A stretch of DNA of 64,000 nucleotides from Candidatus Woesearchaeota archaeon (GTDB lineage: Archaea; Nanobdellota; Nanobdellia; Woesearchaeales; JABIAG01), in the NCBI GenBank assembly GCA_018653365.1, contig JABIAG010000003.1, positions 62,001 to 126,000 of the forward strand, read 5' to 3'. The notes under the pieces are model-generated. The model had not been told where the DNA came from. It ran no database searches and saw only the letters and a list, made by a program, of their open reading frames with translations. The position numbers and the translations under genes are program-made. Below, piece by piece: positions 39,803-50,600 of this stretch; the first letter of the stretch is position 1, and each line of letters starts with the position of its first letter.

Positions 39803-41086
39803 ATGGTTGATGTAAATACTTCTTTTAAAAGAGAGAATAGGGTGGGGTTTGGGAAGAAAGAGGGTTGGCTTTGTGCAGTTTCTAATCTTCCTAATGCTGC
39901 AGCTTCTCTTAAGATTTCAATATATGTTACTGATGATGCTATTAGAACGTATTTTGGGTTAAGTGAAACTTCAGAAGTAACGCTTAAATCGGTTAGTTCT
40001 TTTTTTGGTGAACGGAACATTGACAAAAAGGTTAATTTGATCTTAGTTACAATCCAATGGTTAATTAAAAAGAAGGGGGGTTATCCTAGCACAGTACACA
40101 ATTCTGAAGAATGTGAAGTAATATTTGACAATTTGAGATCTACAGCAAGTTTTCAATATTCTAGAAAAAATTCATTTAGAGTTTTTAAAATAAGTGTGGA
40201 TGTTTTAAAAGCTAAAAAAGGAGGTTACTTTTTTAATTGGGTGTTAAAGCATGAACTTTTTCATGGGGTTTCTCAAGCCGCTGAGAATGAAATACCTGTT
40301 TTAAAATTACTTATTGATTATTCAAAAAGAGAAGAAAGGTTGGTAAGCAAAAGTTATGATTTGTTGGATCAACAAGCTCAAAAGTTAGTCGAATTTCTAA
40401 AACAACCCGATGTTCTTTCGATTATATCAAAGCATAAAGGCTTAGCAATAACTAAAGTTCCTAGGCGAAAAATAAAAGCGTTGATAGTTAATTATTTTGC
40501 AGATTCTATGCTTACAATGGTTGCAATGGAGTTTGGTGATGATGCTTATGTAAAGCATGCAGTTGAAAGGGATGAAGAATTTGTAGGCAGGTTTAAATCT
40601 CTTGTAAAGGCATTTTTAGATATTAGAACTGAACTTGAAAAAAGAAAGAGGGCTGCTTCAGATTCTTATAATCGAAGGGTTTTTAGAATTCATCAAACGT
40701 TAGTTATTCTTATAGAACTTTTCTTGTTTTTGGATCATTTCCCTTTTAGGGGTACGCCTGTACTGCTTCTTGAAGATTTTCGTGGTGGAAAAAATCCTTA
40801 TAAGTATGCGTCCAATCACACTAAAAAACACATTTTTGAACGGGCTGAAGCTGTTTGGGAAGATTACGTTAGTGCAGTAGATGATTGTCATGCCTCTGTT
40901 GATATGAAGCGGCTTATTAGAGCTTATGGTGAAAGTGTAAAAGATAATGTTCCTCTTCCAAGTGCTCCTTTTGATAGGCTTCATGCGGTTCCTCACAAGT
41001 ATGAAGAAGTTGCAGAGTTTTATGATAATTTAATATTCAAATATTTTGAAATATTAACGAAAAATATTGAAAATTTGGCAGCATAA
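39803..41086 (+). CDS. uncharacterised protein with zincin-like HELFH motif, in a duplicated-end cassette
   Basis: 427 residues from the ATG at 39803 (track TTG at 39791 rejected on promoter spacing). Residues near 150 read FFNWVLKHELFHGVSQAAEN, an HExxH zinc motif with an ENE three residues beyond. The rest is helical and basic. No signal peptide. Function unknown, a putative metallopeptidase. The gene, with its own promoter, is flanked by near-identical 23-bp copies of the leuS 3' end, as if a cassette was inserted there. Confidence 0.82.
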   Translation: MVDVNTSFKRENRVGFGKKEGWLCAVSNLPNAAASLKISIYVTDDAIRTYFGLSETSEVTLKSVSSFFGERNIDKKVNLILVTIQWLIKKKGGYPSTVHNSEECEVIFDNLRSTASFQYSRKNSFRVFKISVDVLKAKKGGYFFNWVLKHELFHGVSQAAENEIPVLKLLIDYSKREERLVSKSYDLLDQQAQKLVEFLKQPDVLSIISKHKGLAITKVPRRKIKALIVNYFADSMLTMVAMEFGDDAYVKHAVERDEEFVGRFKSLVKAFLDIRTELEKRKRAASDSYNRRVFRIHQTLVILIELFLFLDHFPFRGTPVLLLEDFRGGKNPYKYASNHTKKHIFERAEAVWEDYVSAVDDCHASVDMKRLIRAYGESVKDNVPLPSAPFDRLHAVPHKYEEVAEFYDNLIFKYFEILTKNIENLAA

Positions 41087-41106
41087 ACCTGCTATTTTGG
41101 TAGACT
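41084..41106 (+). repeat. right copy of the leuS 3'-end repeat
   Basis: TAAACCTGCTATTTTGGTAGACT. In frame it still encodes KPAILVD followed by a stop, so it looks like the displaced original leuS end. A palindrome CTAAGC-GG-GCTTAG (41105-41118) abuts it. Confidence 0.85.
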
Positions 41107-41184
41107 AAGCGGGCTTAGCGAAGTCATTATGTGTGTCAATTGCATTTCTAAACATTTATATAATTATTCGTTCTAACTTTCCTT

Positions 41185-41664
41185 ATGGAATTCAAAATAA
41201 GAAAAGCAAAATTGGAAGATGCTGAAGCGTTAGCCAGATTGTATTTTCAATTTTGGGAACCTCACAATAATGTGGATCCTTTGTTGGAGTTTGATAAAAA
41301 ATTGACTTTAAAGAGTCAAGTTGAGTTTGCTAAGAAGGATATTAGAAAAAGAGATAATTATATTTTTGTTGCAGATCTTAATGGCAAAGTTATTGGGTTT
41401 GTCGAGTTTTTTATTAAAAAGAATGAAGATTGTTTTAAAATAAAAAAGTATGGTTATTTGAATTCTGCCACGACACATACGGATTATAGAAAGAGGGGGG
41501 TTGCAAAAGCATTAACTAATGTTGCTTTGAAGTTTTTTAAACAAAAAGGAATAAGCTATGTAAGAACGAATGTTTATAATTCAAATGATGTTGCTATGAA
41601 AACCTGGACTAAAATAGGTTTTGAACCCCAATCAACTTATTTAATTAAAAAGATCGGCGAGTAA
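41185..41664 (+). CDS. GNAT-family N-acetyltransferase
   Basis: 159 residues. FKIRKAKLEDAEALARLYFQ start, strand VIGFVEFFIK, the acetyl-CoA loop HTDYRKRGVAKALTNVALKF (R/Q-x-x-G-x-A form) and NSNDVAMKTWTKIGFEP are the GNAT order. Substrate unknown; could be protein N-terminal, ribosomal or small-molecule amines. TATA-like TTTATATA about 26 bases upstream predicts a leaderless mRNA. Confidence 0.92.
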   Translation: MEFKIRKAKLEDAEALARLYFQFWEPHNNVDPLLEFDKKLTLKSQVEFAKKDIRKRDNYIFVADLNGKVIGFVEFFIKKNEDCFKIKKYGYLNSATTHTDYRKRGVAKALTNVALKFFKQKGISYVRTNVYNSNDVAMKTWTKIGFEPQSTYLIKKIGE

Positions 41665-41684
41665 AATTGGGTTTTCCATTTAAT

Positions 41685-41867
41685 TTAATTTCTAACTACA
41701 AACCACACTTCTAACATTGCAATTCCTATCATTATTAGTGCTGCTGTTAAGAAGTTCATTAAGAATCCGTACTGACTTTTTGTGGTTATTTCAAAGCTTA
41801 GGGTTGCTGCAAGTAGTAGTACTGCAAAGATAAGTATTGATAATCCCCATACCTCTTTTTTCTTCAT
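41685..41867 (-). CDS. small two-helix membrane protein (60 aa)
   Basis: MKKKEVWGLSILIFAVLLLA followed by a second hydrophobic helix (FLMNFLTAALIMIGIAMLEVW). Plausible small membrane protein; no family recognised. Convergent with the GNAT gene. Confidence 0.55.
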   Translation of the reverse strand: MKKKEVWGLSILIFAVLLLAATLSFEITTKSQYGFLMNFLTAALIMIGIAMLEVWFVVRN

Positions 41868-41910
41868 ATGTCTTTTTCATATTATTTCATATTTAAACTT
41901 TACTAAAAGA

Positions 41911-41972
41911 ATTTTTTATGTGGGCTCGACCGTAGGGAGACCCACTTCGCTTCCCATTGGCGAAAGAATGGA
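41911..41972. repeat. hairpin element, copy A (next to SRP RNA)
   Basis: T-run, then hairpin GTGGG-CTC-N9-GAG-A-CCCAC (41920-41945), then TTCGC/GCGAA hairpin (41946-41964), ending GAATGGA. A second copy with compensatory changes is at 52636-52694. The outer stem differs by two base pairs (GTGGG/CCCAC versus GTATG/CATAC), both preserved as pairs. Confidence 0.75.
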
Positions 41973-42250
41973 GTGGAAGACGCGTTCAAAGATGAGAACC
42001 AATAACAAGAACTAGTTTATTCCTATAATATCCTCCCCTTCGCGACCCTTAAGACACCCTCATTAAAGATTAGTGCTGCTCCATTCCTGGTCTGACACGG
42101 TTTTCAAAAATAAAAGTCCTCAAGGACAAAGGATCGACGAACACCATAGGACTAATACTTGAAATTAATCCTGCTCTTCGAACTTCAACTCCTCTAAAGC
42201 CCGTTTGAGGTAACAGGAGAGAGCTAACCTCCCAGTCTAGTCTTCCATCC
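41970..42250 (-). ncRNA. ffs: signal recognition particle 7S RNA
   Basis: About 281 bases on the minus strand. Ends pair as archaeal helix 1 (GGATGGAAGAC with GTCTTCCA-CTCC). The Alu domain carries TGGGAGGTTAGC...CTCCTGTTACC, and the S-domain helix 8 carries GTCAGACC-AGGAATGGAGCAGC, the SRP54/Ffh-binding loop. TATA-like TTTTATAAG (42268-42276, minus) is about 26 bases upstream. It partners FtsY (13185-14303). Exact ends may shift by a few bases. Confidence 0.9.
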
Positions 42251-42338
42251 CTTTTCAATAGAATTGCTTATAAAAAGGTTTCTGATGAGTTTATTACACT
42301 ATACAAATCTTTATTAATTCTTGAATAGTAAAAATGGT

Positions 42339-43259
42339 ATGGCAGAATCCAAAATATTGTTTTTGGGTACAGGTACGGGGGGAGCGTCTAATCAACAACT
42401 TCGTGCTTCTGGAGGGATCGTTATCCAGACTCATGGTTATCAGTTCTTTTTAGACCCTGGTCCGGGAGCATTACTTAGAGCTAAACAATTTGGTATTAAT
42501 GCTAGATTAAATACTGCAATTTTGGTTTCTCATGCACATTTAAATCATTGTAATGATGCAAATATTCTTATTTCATCTATGACTCATGATGGGATTGACC
42601 CTAAGGGGGTTCTTATCTCTAACAAAACGTTTGTTAGCGGGTCTGAGTCTATTAATCCAGTTCTTACTAAATTTCATCAGAAGTGTGTTGAAAGAATTAT
42701 AACTCCCGATCCTGGTCAAAAGATTGGGATAGAAAATGTTGAAATTCACGCTCTTAAAACTCAGCACTCTGATTCGTCTGCAATTGGTTTTAAGTTTTTC
42801 ACCAAAGATTTTATTTTGACTTACTCTTCAGATACTGCGTATTCGCGCGAAATTGTTGAGCAGTACCAACAATCGGATATTTTAATTTTGAACATGCCTA
42901 ATTTTGATAAGAAGTCTGATTCAAATTTGAATGTTGAGGATGTTAAGAAGATTATTCGGAAAGTTCAACCTAGATTGGTTCTTCTTACGCATTTTGGGTT
43001 AAAAGTTATTCATAAGGATCCTTTGTTAATTGCGCGAAGTATTCATCGTGAAACAGGAATTCAAACAATTGCTGCAAAGGATGGGTTACTTATCGCACCT
43101 CAATCTTATTCTGCTGAGCTAAGACAGAAAACGCTTAATTTATATCCTTCTGAAAAGGCTAAGGAACTTAAAGAAGAATCCGAAGAATTACGTATCCAGC
43201 CACACAACCCAGAGTCAGAAACGGCATCGCAGGGTAATAACGATCTTTCTTTCCTTTAA
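42339..43259 (+). CDS. metallo-beta-lactamase-fold hydrolase with altered metal motif
   Basis: 306 residues from the ATG at 42339, 26 bases after TTTATTAA (the track starts at an upstream TTG). MBL fold: ILFLGTGTGGASNQQLRASG, FFLDPGPGALLRA, SHAHLNHCND, LKTQHSDSSAIGF, YSSDTAY, LTHFGLK. This resembles RNase Z/ lactonase-type members. HxHxDH is HAHLNH here, so the usual Asp is replaced by Asn. The last 30 residues are hydrophilic and overlap the convergent presenilin-like gene by 92 bases. Confidence 0.85.
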   Translation: MAESKILFLGTGTGGASNQQLRASGGIVIQTHGYQFFLDPGPGALLRAKQFGINARLNTAILVSHAHLNHCNDANILISSMTHDGIDPKGVLISNKTFVSGSESINPVLTKFHQKCVERIITPDPGQKIGIENVEIHALKTQHSDSSAIGFKFFTKDFILTYSSDTAYSREIVEQYQQSDILILNMPNFDKKSDSNLNVEDVKKIIRKVQPRLVLLTHFGLKVIHKDPLLIARSIHRETGIQTIAAKDGLLIAPQSYSAELRQKTLNLYPSEKAKELKEESEELRIQPHNPESETASQGNNDLSFL

Positions 43260-44070
43260 AGAATAATAATGCAAGTGCAATTGTTACACAGATTATTATT
43301 GGTAGTGTGTAAATGAATGAAAGTACTCGAGTTATATTCTGGTTAAATATCATGTCGCTCATTACTACTCCTGCAAATAACATTGGAAAAGCTATGTCTC
43401 CTCCACCCAGTATTGCATTTTGTACTTCTGTTTTCTTAACTTTGCCTTTTGTTTTTTTCCCAACCTTCTTAATTCGTTGGTATGGAATTAGTAGTCCTGC
43501 AAATGTTTGAGATTTTGCTTGAAACTTTGCAAGTTTTATCATATGTTTGCTTTTCCAAACTGCATACATATCATATGCGGAAATTAGTAGTAATAACATA
43601 AACATCCAAAATACGTTTAGTATTGGGACGAATAATAATGCTATTCCTGGATAAATTAATAGTTCGGTTATGTTGTGTGTTATTATGCCTGGTTTGAACA
43701 TTTTTAGTATGGTGAGTACTAGTGCAACAAAGAACGCAATTAAACTAGGTAATAGTGTGCCTAACGAGATGGTCATTGCGATTACTATTGCTAGGAAGAA
43801 CCAAATTCTCCAAACTTTTAGTAATTTGAATCTGATTAGTACTAGTGCGAGTGAAGTTCCTACTAGGATTGCAACAATTATTGAAATGAAGGACATTCCT
43901 GGTTGTAAGTCTGGTCTTTCTCCAATTGCAGTTTCTTTAAATTCAAAGCTGATTATGCCATTGGCATCTACGTTTTCATTTATTCCCAGGTTTATTATGC
44001 CTAAACCAATCAATTGTGCTAGTACAAAGAATATGAGAAGCAGAACTGTTACACTGATGGTGTGTTTCAT
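43168..44070 (-). CDS. presenilin/signal-peptide-peptidase-like intramembrane aspartyl protease
   Basis: 300 residues with about nine membrane segments. The catalytic pair is visible as SAYDMYAV (YD) and GGGDIAFPM (GxGD); PAMPFL near the C-terminus is the PAL-type motif. This matches archaeal presenilin homologues (peptidase A22). It would cleave transmembrane segments, for example signal peptides of the secreted proteins encoded nearby (inference). Confidence 0.92.
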   Translation of the reverse strand: MKHTISVTVLLLIFFVLAQLIGLGIINLGINENVDANGIISFEFKETAIGERPDLQPGMSFISIIVAILVGTSLALVLIRFKLLKVWRIWFFLAIVIAMTISLGTLLPSLIAFFVALVLTILKMFKPGIITHNITELLIYPGIALLFVPILNVFWMFMLLLLISAYDMYAVWKSKHMIKLAKFQAKSQTFAGLLIPYQRIKKVGKKTKGKVKKTEVQNAILGGGDIAFPMLFAGVVMSDMIFNQNITRVLSFIYTLPIIICVTIALALLFFKGKKDRYYPAMPFLTLGCVAGYVILRILL

Positions 44071-44114
44071 AACTTCTTATTTTTTCTCTTATTTTTAAAT
44101 GTTGCGACGTAACA

Positions 44115-44122
44115 TTTATATA
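44115..44122 (+). promoter_or_regulatory. TATA box of the pilin-surface protein operon
   Basis: TTTATATA centred about 35 bases before the TTG start at 44154, with GGGGAT between, giving a leader of about 10 bases. Confidence 0.5.
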
Positions 44123-44153
44123 GTCTTTTCCCAATTTTTAGTATGGGGATACA

Positions 44154-44699
44154 TTGACTAACAGTAGAGGAGCATTAGAATTGTCTGTTAAGGCAATCGT
44201 AATATTAATTATAGCCTTAGTTGTTGTAGGCCTTGTTATAGGGTTTTCTGTTGTTAAGTTCACAGATGTGGGTAATAGGTTGGTATTTGATGCACCTACG
44301 CCCGAGCCTGATTCTTATGATCCCATTCAAACTCCTGGGGGAAAGCAACAGTTTGTTTTTGGTAAGGCAGATAAGATTGAGATGGGGTTAAAACTTTACA
44401 ATTCTTTGACAGATGCATATGAGTCTGATTGGACTAATGCTTCGATTATTAATTGTGTTGGTGATTCTGGCACTGTTACGTTTTATCCGGACATTCCATT
44501 TACAGTTATTGATGCAGGGGAAGATGGGGATGTTGCTGCACTGTTTGATGTTGAACCAAGTGTTCAGCCTGGCAGGTATGCTTGTGAAATAACTTTTAAA
44601 ACACGTTCTAAATATGTTGTTCCTAATCCTGGTGATGACCCAGTTTTTGTTCAGGGTGAACCTATTGCCAATAAGTATGTTGAGGTTGATGTTAAATGA
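44154..44699 (+). CDS. type IV pilin-like / archaellin-like secreted protein
   Basis: 181 residues. The start MTNSRGALELSVKAIVILII has a class III signal form: basic SRG, cleavage after Gly, then a hydrophobic helix with Glu at mature position 3. The remainder is a beta-rich domain with two cysteines (NCVG, ACEI). No ATG is available; TTG with GGGGAT upstream is the likely start. The stop overlaps the giant surface-protein ATG (ATGA), so both are made together. Confidence 0.8.
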   Translation: MTNSRGALELSVKAIVILIIALVVVGLVIGFSVVKFTDVGNRLVFDAPTPEPDSYDPIQTPGGKQQFVFGKADKIEMGLKLYNSLTDAYESDWTNASIINCVGDSGTVTFYPDIPFTVIDAGEDGDVAALFDVEPSVQPGRYACEITFKTRSKYVVPNPGDDPVFVQGEPIANKYVEVDVK

Positions 44700-47600
44700 A
44701 GAAACTAATTCTTCCCTTGTTTTTTGTTCTTTTTCTTGCTTTTGCAGCTTCCGCAGTTCTTGATTCTAATGATCTTGCTGTTGGGTGGAACCAAGTTTAC
44801 TTTTCTAGTAATATAGGTCCTTCTTCTGCATTTTTTGAGAGTGAATTAAGCACTAGTTGTAATTTAATTCTCGATGAAGATTTAGAGTGTTATGGTCGGT
44901 GTGACGAGCTTGATCGGTTAAAGTTTTTTGATAGGACTAGATTTAATATTTTACAAACAGATAATGTTGTTGCACATACGTATTGGATTAATTGTTATGC
45001 TGAAGTTTTAGATATAAATAATCTGGTGCGTTTAATTGACAGGGATGGCGATGGTTTTTATGCTTTTCCTCCAGCTACTCCTTCTGCAATAATAAATCAT
45101 TTCGGTGGTAATGATTGTGTGGATGATCCGTTAGGAACAAAAGGGGTTCTTGGTGAATTCATTAATCCTGCAGCATCTGAAATTTGTGATGGGGTAAATA
45201 ACGATTGTGATTCTAAGTTTGATGAGGATTTCGATTCTGACAGTGATGGTTATACTGATTGTGATACTGATGTAAATACAGGAAATTATGCACATGATTG
45301 TGATCCTGCTGTTACTTCTTGTCGTGATGATTGTACTACTCAGGCATATCGTGATTCTGATGGAGATACTAAAGGGAATGCGTCAAATCATGTTCGTGCA
45401 TGTGATGCGGGTACAGGTTATGTTTCAGATAATACTGATTGTGATGATTCTAATATATTAATTTGGAAATTAACTAGCGCTTATCCTGATGCTGATGGGG
45501 ACGGGTTTGGTGACGAAACACAAGCAATAGTGCACAATGTTTGTCATGGTACTCATCTTGTTGATGTAGGTTATTCTTTAGATAATACTGATTGTAATGA
45601 TGATCCTGATGGGGATGATGGTTCGCCTTCTGCTACGCCTTTAATTGCTCTTGGTAATGATGATGGTAACCAAACTTATCCAGGTAATGCTGAGCAGTGT
45701 GATAATATTGATCATGATTGTGACGCTATTGGTTCAAATTATAATGGTGTTGAAAATGATACTTGCCAGTTTGCTTGTGAAGATGCATTTAGTGTTGATA
45801 ACTGGGGAGATCATGATAATAATATCTTAACTGGAATACTAACTCCTGGTCCTAACCAAGGAAAATCTTGTTGTGGTGATGATGTTGATGAAAAACCAAC
45901 AGAACTGATTACTGAATTGACGTGTGATGGTCATGATAATAATTGTAATGGGGTTATTGATGAGGGTTTAAAATTAACATTCTATCGGGATAATGATGGT
46001 GATGGGTTGGGAGATGTAAATAATCACCGAGAGGCATGTACGCCTGCGGATTTATTGCCTGATGTGTATGTTGTAGATTTTTCTGATGGGGACGATAATG
46101 ATCGGGATAATGATGGTGTGCAGGATAGTGTGCCTGATAACTGTCCTGACACGCCTAATGGTCCTGTTAAGGGGACTTGTATTTTAGAATTAATTGGATG
46201 TGATTCTGATGTGGATTGTACTCAATTATTTGATTCTTGTTCTAAGGCTCAAGAGAATACTGATGGTGTTGGTTTGGGTGATGCTTGTGATAGTGATATT
46301 GATGGTGATGGTTTTGATGATGTTTTGGATCATTGTCCTTTATTGAGTTCTGTTTCAAATACTAATTCAGATGCTGATGGTTTGGGTGATGCTTGTGATA
46401 ATTGTCCTTTGATTGACAACATTGATCAATTAGATACTGGAGGTGCAGTAGGTGTTGGCGATGCTTGTGATCGTGTACCTGTAGTTAATATTCCTGCGCA
46501 GTCGATTTTAGAAGATCATCGCTTTGTTTTAACCCTTTCTAATGCGGAAATTTCCGATCCTGATTTACTGGTTGGTAATCTTGCTAGTCTTATTGGTTCT
46601 GGAGAGCTTACTTTTGGACCAATAGTAATCGTTGATGTTGGAAATTCACCTATTGATACTTGTTCATTTAGCGGAGTTGATCTTAGTTGTGTTCCCAAGG
46701 ATGATTCGTCAGGTACTGGGCTGATTAGAATAAGTGTTGCAGATGTTAATGGTAATGGTGCGGTGGGAACATTTGCTTTAACTGTGGATCCTGTTAATGA
46801 TCTTCCTACCGCTAATGGTCATGTTACTTCTACTCCTGAGAGTTCTTCTGTTACAATTCCAATTACTGATCTTACCATAAGTGATGTTGAAGATCTTGCT
46901 ACTGATTTAGAGATAGACTCAATTGATGATACTGGAACTACTGGTTCTGTAACCTTTTCTCCAACTGAAATTATTTACGATCCTGATGGCAACTTTGAAT
47001 ATTTAGCAGATGGTGTTAGTGGAACAACTGAATTCGGTTACGCTGTAAACGATACTGATGGAAATGTTTCTATCCCTGCCACTATTTTAGTTACGATTAC
47101 TGGCGAAAATGATGTCCCTGTTGTTTCTGCAATAGCTGATCAGTCTACTGCGGAAAATTCTGCTTATTCTTATCAGGTTATTGCTTCAGATGTTGATGAT
47201 GGAACCACCTTAACTTACTCTCTTTCAAGTCCTCATCCTTTTCTGTCTATTGATTCCGCAGGATTTATTTCTGGAACACCTACTGATAATGATACTTATG
47301 CTGTAGAGGACGTTACAGTTACTGTTAACGATGGTTTTGTAGATGTTACAGAAGTATTTGAGCTTACCGTTACCAACATTCCTGACGCTCCAACGATTAC
47401 CTCTTCTGAGATTACAAGTGCAACTGAAGATGCAATTTACACGTATACTTTTGAGATTGATGATGTTGATGGGGATGTTTTGCCTCTTTCAGCAACCACG
47501 CTTCCTGGCTGGTTAACCTTTGTTGATAATGGAGATAATACTGGAACGCTTTCGGGTATTCCAACTAATGATGAAGTTGGAGACCATGATGTTGTTTTGA

Positions 47601-50600
47601 GTGCGGAAGACACTGCTGCCGTCGCAACAGTTACACAATCATTTACGATCACGGTTACTAACACTAATGATGCTCCTGTTGCTAATTCTGATGCAGAAAC
47701 TACTGATGAAGACACTCCAAAAACTTTTAACATTGTTTCTAATGATGATGACGATGATGGTGACACGCTAACTGTTGTTTCTGTTGTCCAACCCTCAAAA
47801 GGTGTTGTTACAGATGAGGGGGATGGCAATATCACCTTTGATCCAAATAATAAATTTAATTATCTTGCTCCGGGCGATTCAGAAATTATAACGTTTACGT
47901 ACATTGTTAATGATGGCACTGTTGATTCTAACAGTGCAACAGTAACCATTACAATAACTGGAGTTAATGACGCCCCTCTTGCACTCCCTAGATCGTTCCT
48001 TGTTACTGAAGAGGGTAGTTTGTTGTTAAGCAAGGCAGATCTTATTGGGGATGTTGATGTTGATGATATTGAAGCAGATCTTAACTTAATATATGTTGAT
48101 GTTGATTCTATTGTTGATGGGCAAATTGCTGTAGATTATGTTACGCAAGAAATTAGGTACAATCCTAATGGTGATTTTGATGATTTAAAGAGTACTCCGG
48201 TTCTACAAACAGCTACAGAAACTTTCTCGTATACTATTGATGATCCTGATGGTGGATCTTCATCTGAAGATGTAATCATCACAATTAATGGAATCACTGA
48301 CTTCCCAACAGTATCCGATGCAGTAGTTACTGTTGAGCGTGATGATCCTTTAACACTTGTTGCTGATCTTTCAACATTAGTTTCTGAAAATGATGGGGAT
48401 TTAATAACCTGGACTGAAACACATACTTCTGATTTACAAGAGGTTGTCATAAGTGGTACTGATCTTTCTGTTAGTCCGGCTCTTGGTTTTACTGGAACTA
48501 CCTTTATAACGCTTACAGCAAATGATGGAGATGGAACTGACGATGGTGTGTTAACCGTTGAGGTTGTTCCTCCTTTAACTATTCCAACTTTTACTGGAAT
48601 TTCTTTTAGTAATAACCCAATCAAGGGCGGTAATACATTAACAATTGCTGCAATAGGCACCAATGACGCAGATGGAGAACCTGTCAAATTTTATTGTAGT
48701 GAAGACGCATTACCAACAGAATCGAATTCTTTATTTGCAACACATCCGTCATTCTCTTTTCCATATTATAATGTGGAAAACCAATTCAAAGTACATTCAG
48801 ATAATGCAGCACATTTAATTTATTGTAGACTTTATGATGGTATTGATGATAAATATTCGGTAGTTGTTTCCTCAACTTATGATGCAGATTCAACCCCTAT
48901 TGATCTTTCAAGTGTTCTTGTTGATGGAAACCCTTCCCCATTCAAAGATGCATCTAATGATGGTACAACACTAATTCAAATTATTGGAGAAAATAATATG
49001 CAGTGTAAATATCATACTTCGGAGTTTGATTATGCACTTGCCGGAACACTCTGTCCTTTAACTGCTAACGTTGCTGAATGCAGTGTTCCTTCATCTGCCT
49101 GGCAGTCTTACACTGTTCACATTAACTGTTTAGATAGTGTTGGTAACTCTAACGACGGCAATAATTTAGAAGTAACCTGGGATGCTAGTTGGAATACTCT
49201 TCCTGTTGTTTCAAATCTTGCTTTAACTCCATCAAGTCCTAAAAGTTCTAACAATTTAAATGTCAATTACGTATTTACTGATGTTGATGGAGATGCAGAT
49301 AATAGTTTAATTACCTGGACTAAAAATGGTGTCGAATTCCTTGCAGGTGTGGGCATTAAAGCAATATCTTTTACTAGTGTTGCTCGTGGTGAGGAATGGT
49401 CGGTTTCAGTTCTTGCTCGTGATGACGAAACATCTAATAATCTTCTTACTGGCACGTTTCCAACGATTAGAAATTCTGCTCCAATTCCGACTTCGGCAAG
49501 TCTTTCTCCTGCTAATGTATTAGTTGGTGAGGAAGTTGTTTGTAGTGGTACCGCAACTGATGCCGATGGTGATTCAATAGTTGATGAAGAGTTCCAATTT
49601 TTGATTAATGGAGTTACAGCCCAACCGTTCTCAACAGATAATACGTTTACTTGCAGTGCGCCAGATTGTGTAAGAGATAAAAAGTTGAGTTGTCAGTACA
49701 AAGCAGGGGATGGTATTGAATTAAGTTCTTTAGCTGAACATTCTGCAGATTTAATTGTTTCTAATACTCCGCCAACTGTAACTGGTGCCATAATTAGTGC
49801 AAATTCTAATCCTGTAACCAGAGAGTCAAGTATTACATGTACTGGTCAGGGAATGAATGATGTTGATAATGATCCAAACATAGTTCATTATTTCCAATTT
49901 TATTTTGATGGTGTGGGAAGAGGCGGTTTTTTATCTTCTAATTCAAACACGTTAACTGTTAATTGTGCAGATACAACTCATGTGCCTTCTAAACAGGTTA
50001 GGTGTGTTAAGGGAGAACCAGTTCATTGTGAATATTATGCAAATGATCGTCCTGCAACAAGTTCAGTAGTTACTTCTAGTAATGTTTTATCTTTAGTTAA
50101 TGCTATCCCACAAGCTAATGATCTCGCCATTAGTGTGGACGAAGACACATCTGAACTTATCAGTTTAGATACTTATGATGCTGACGGTGATTCATTAACT
50201 GTTTCCGTATCACAACCTGCTAAGGGCGAGGTTACAAATCATAATGATGGTACAGTTACGTTTAATCCCAACAACGAGTTTAATTATCTTGCTCCGGGCG
50301 ATTCAGAAATTATAACTTTTACATACAGTGTTAATGATGGAACTGTTGATTCTAGTATTGGTACAGTAACTCTTACTGTAAGTGGTGTAAACACTCCCCC
50401 AACAGTAACATCTTCTCCAATAACTAGTGCGACTGAAGACACAATTTATTCATATACTTTAATTGCAGGTGATGTGGAAGGGGATGCATTAACGATTTCA
50501 TCAACAACTCTACCTTCTTGGTTAACCTTAACAGATAATGGGGATAATACTGCAACTCTTGTGGGCACGCCTCTGAATGAGGATGTTGGTTCGAATAGTG

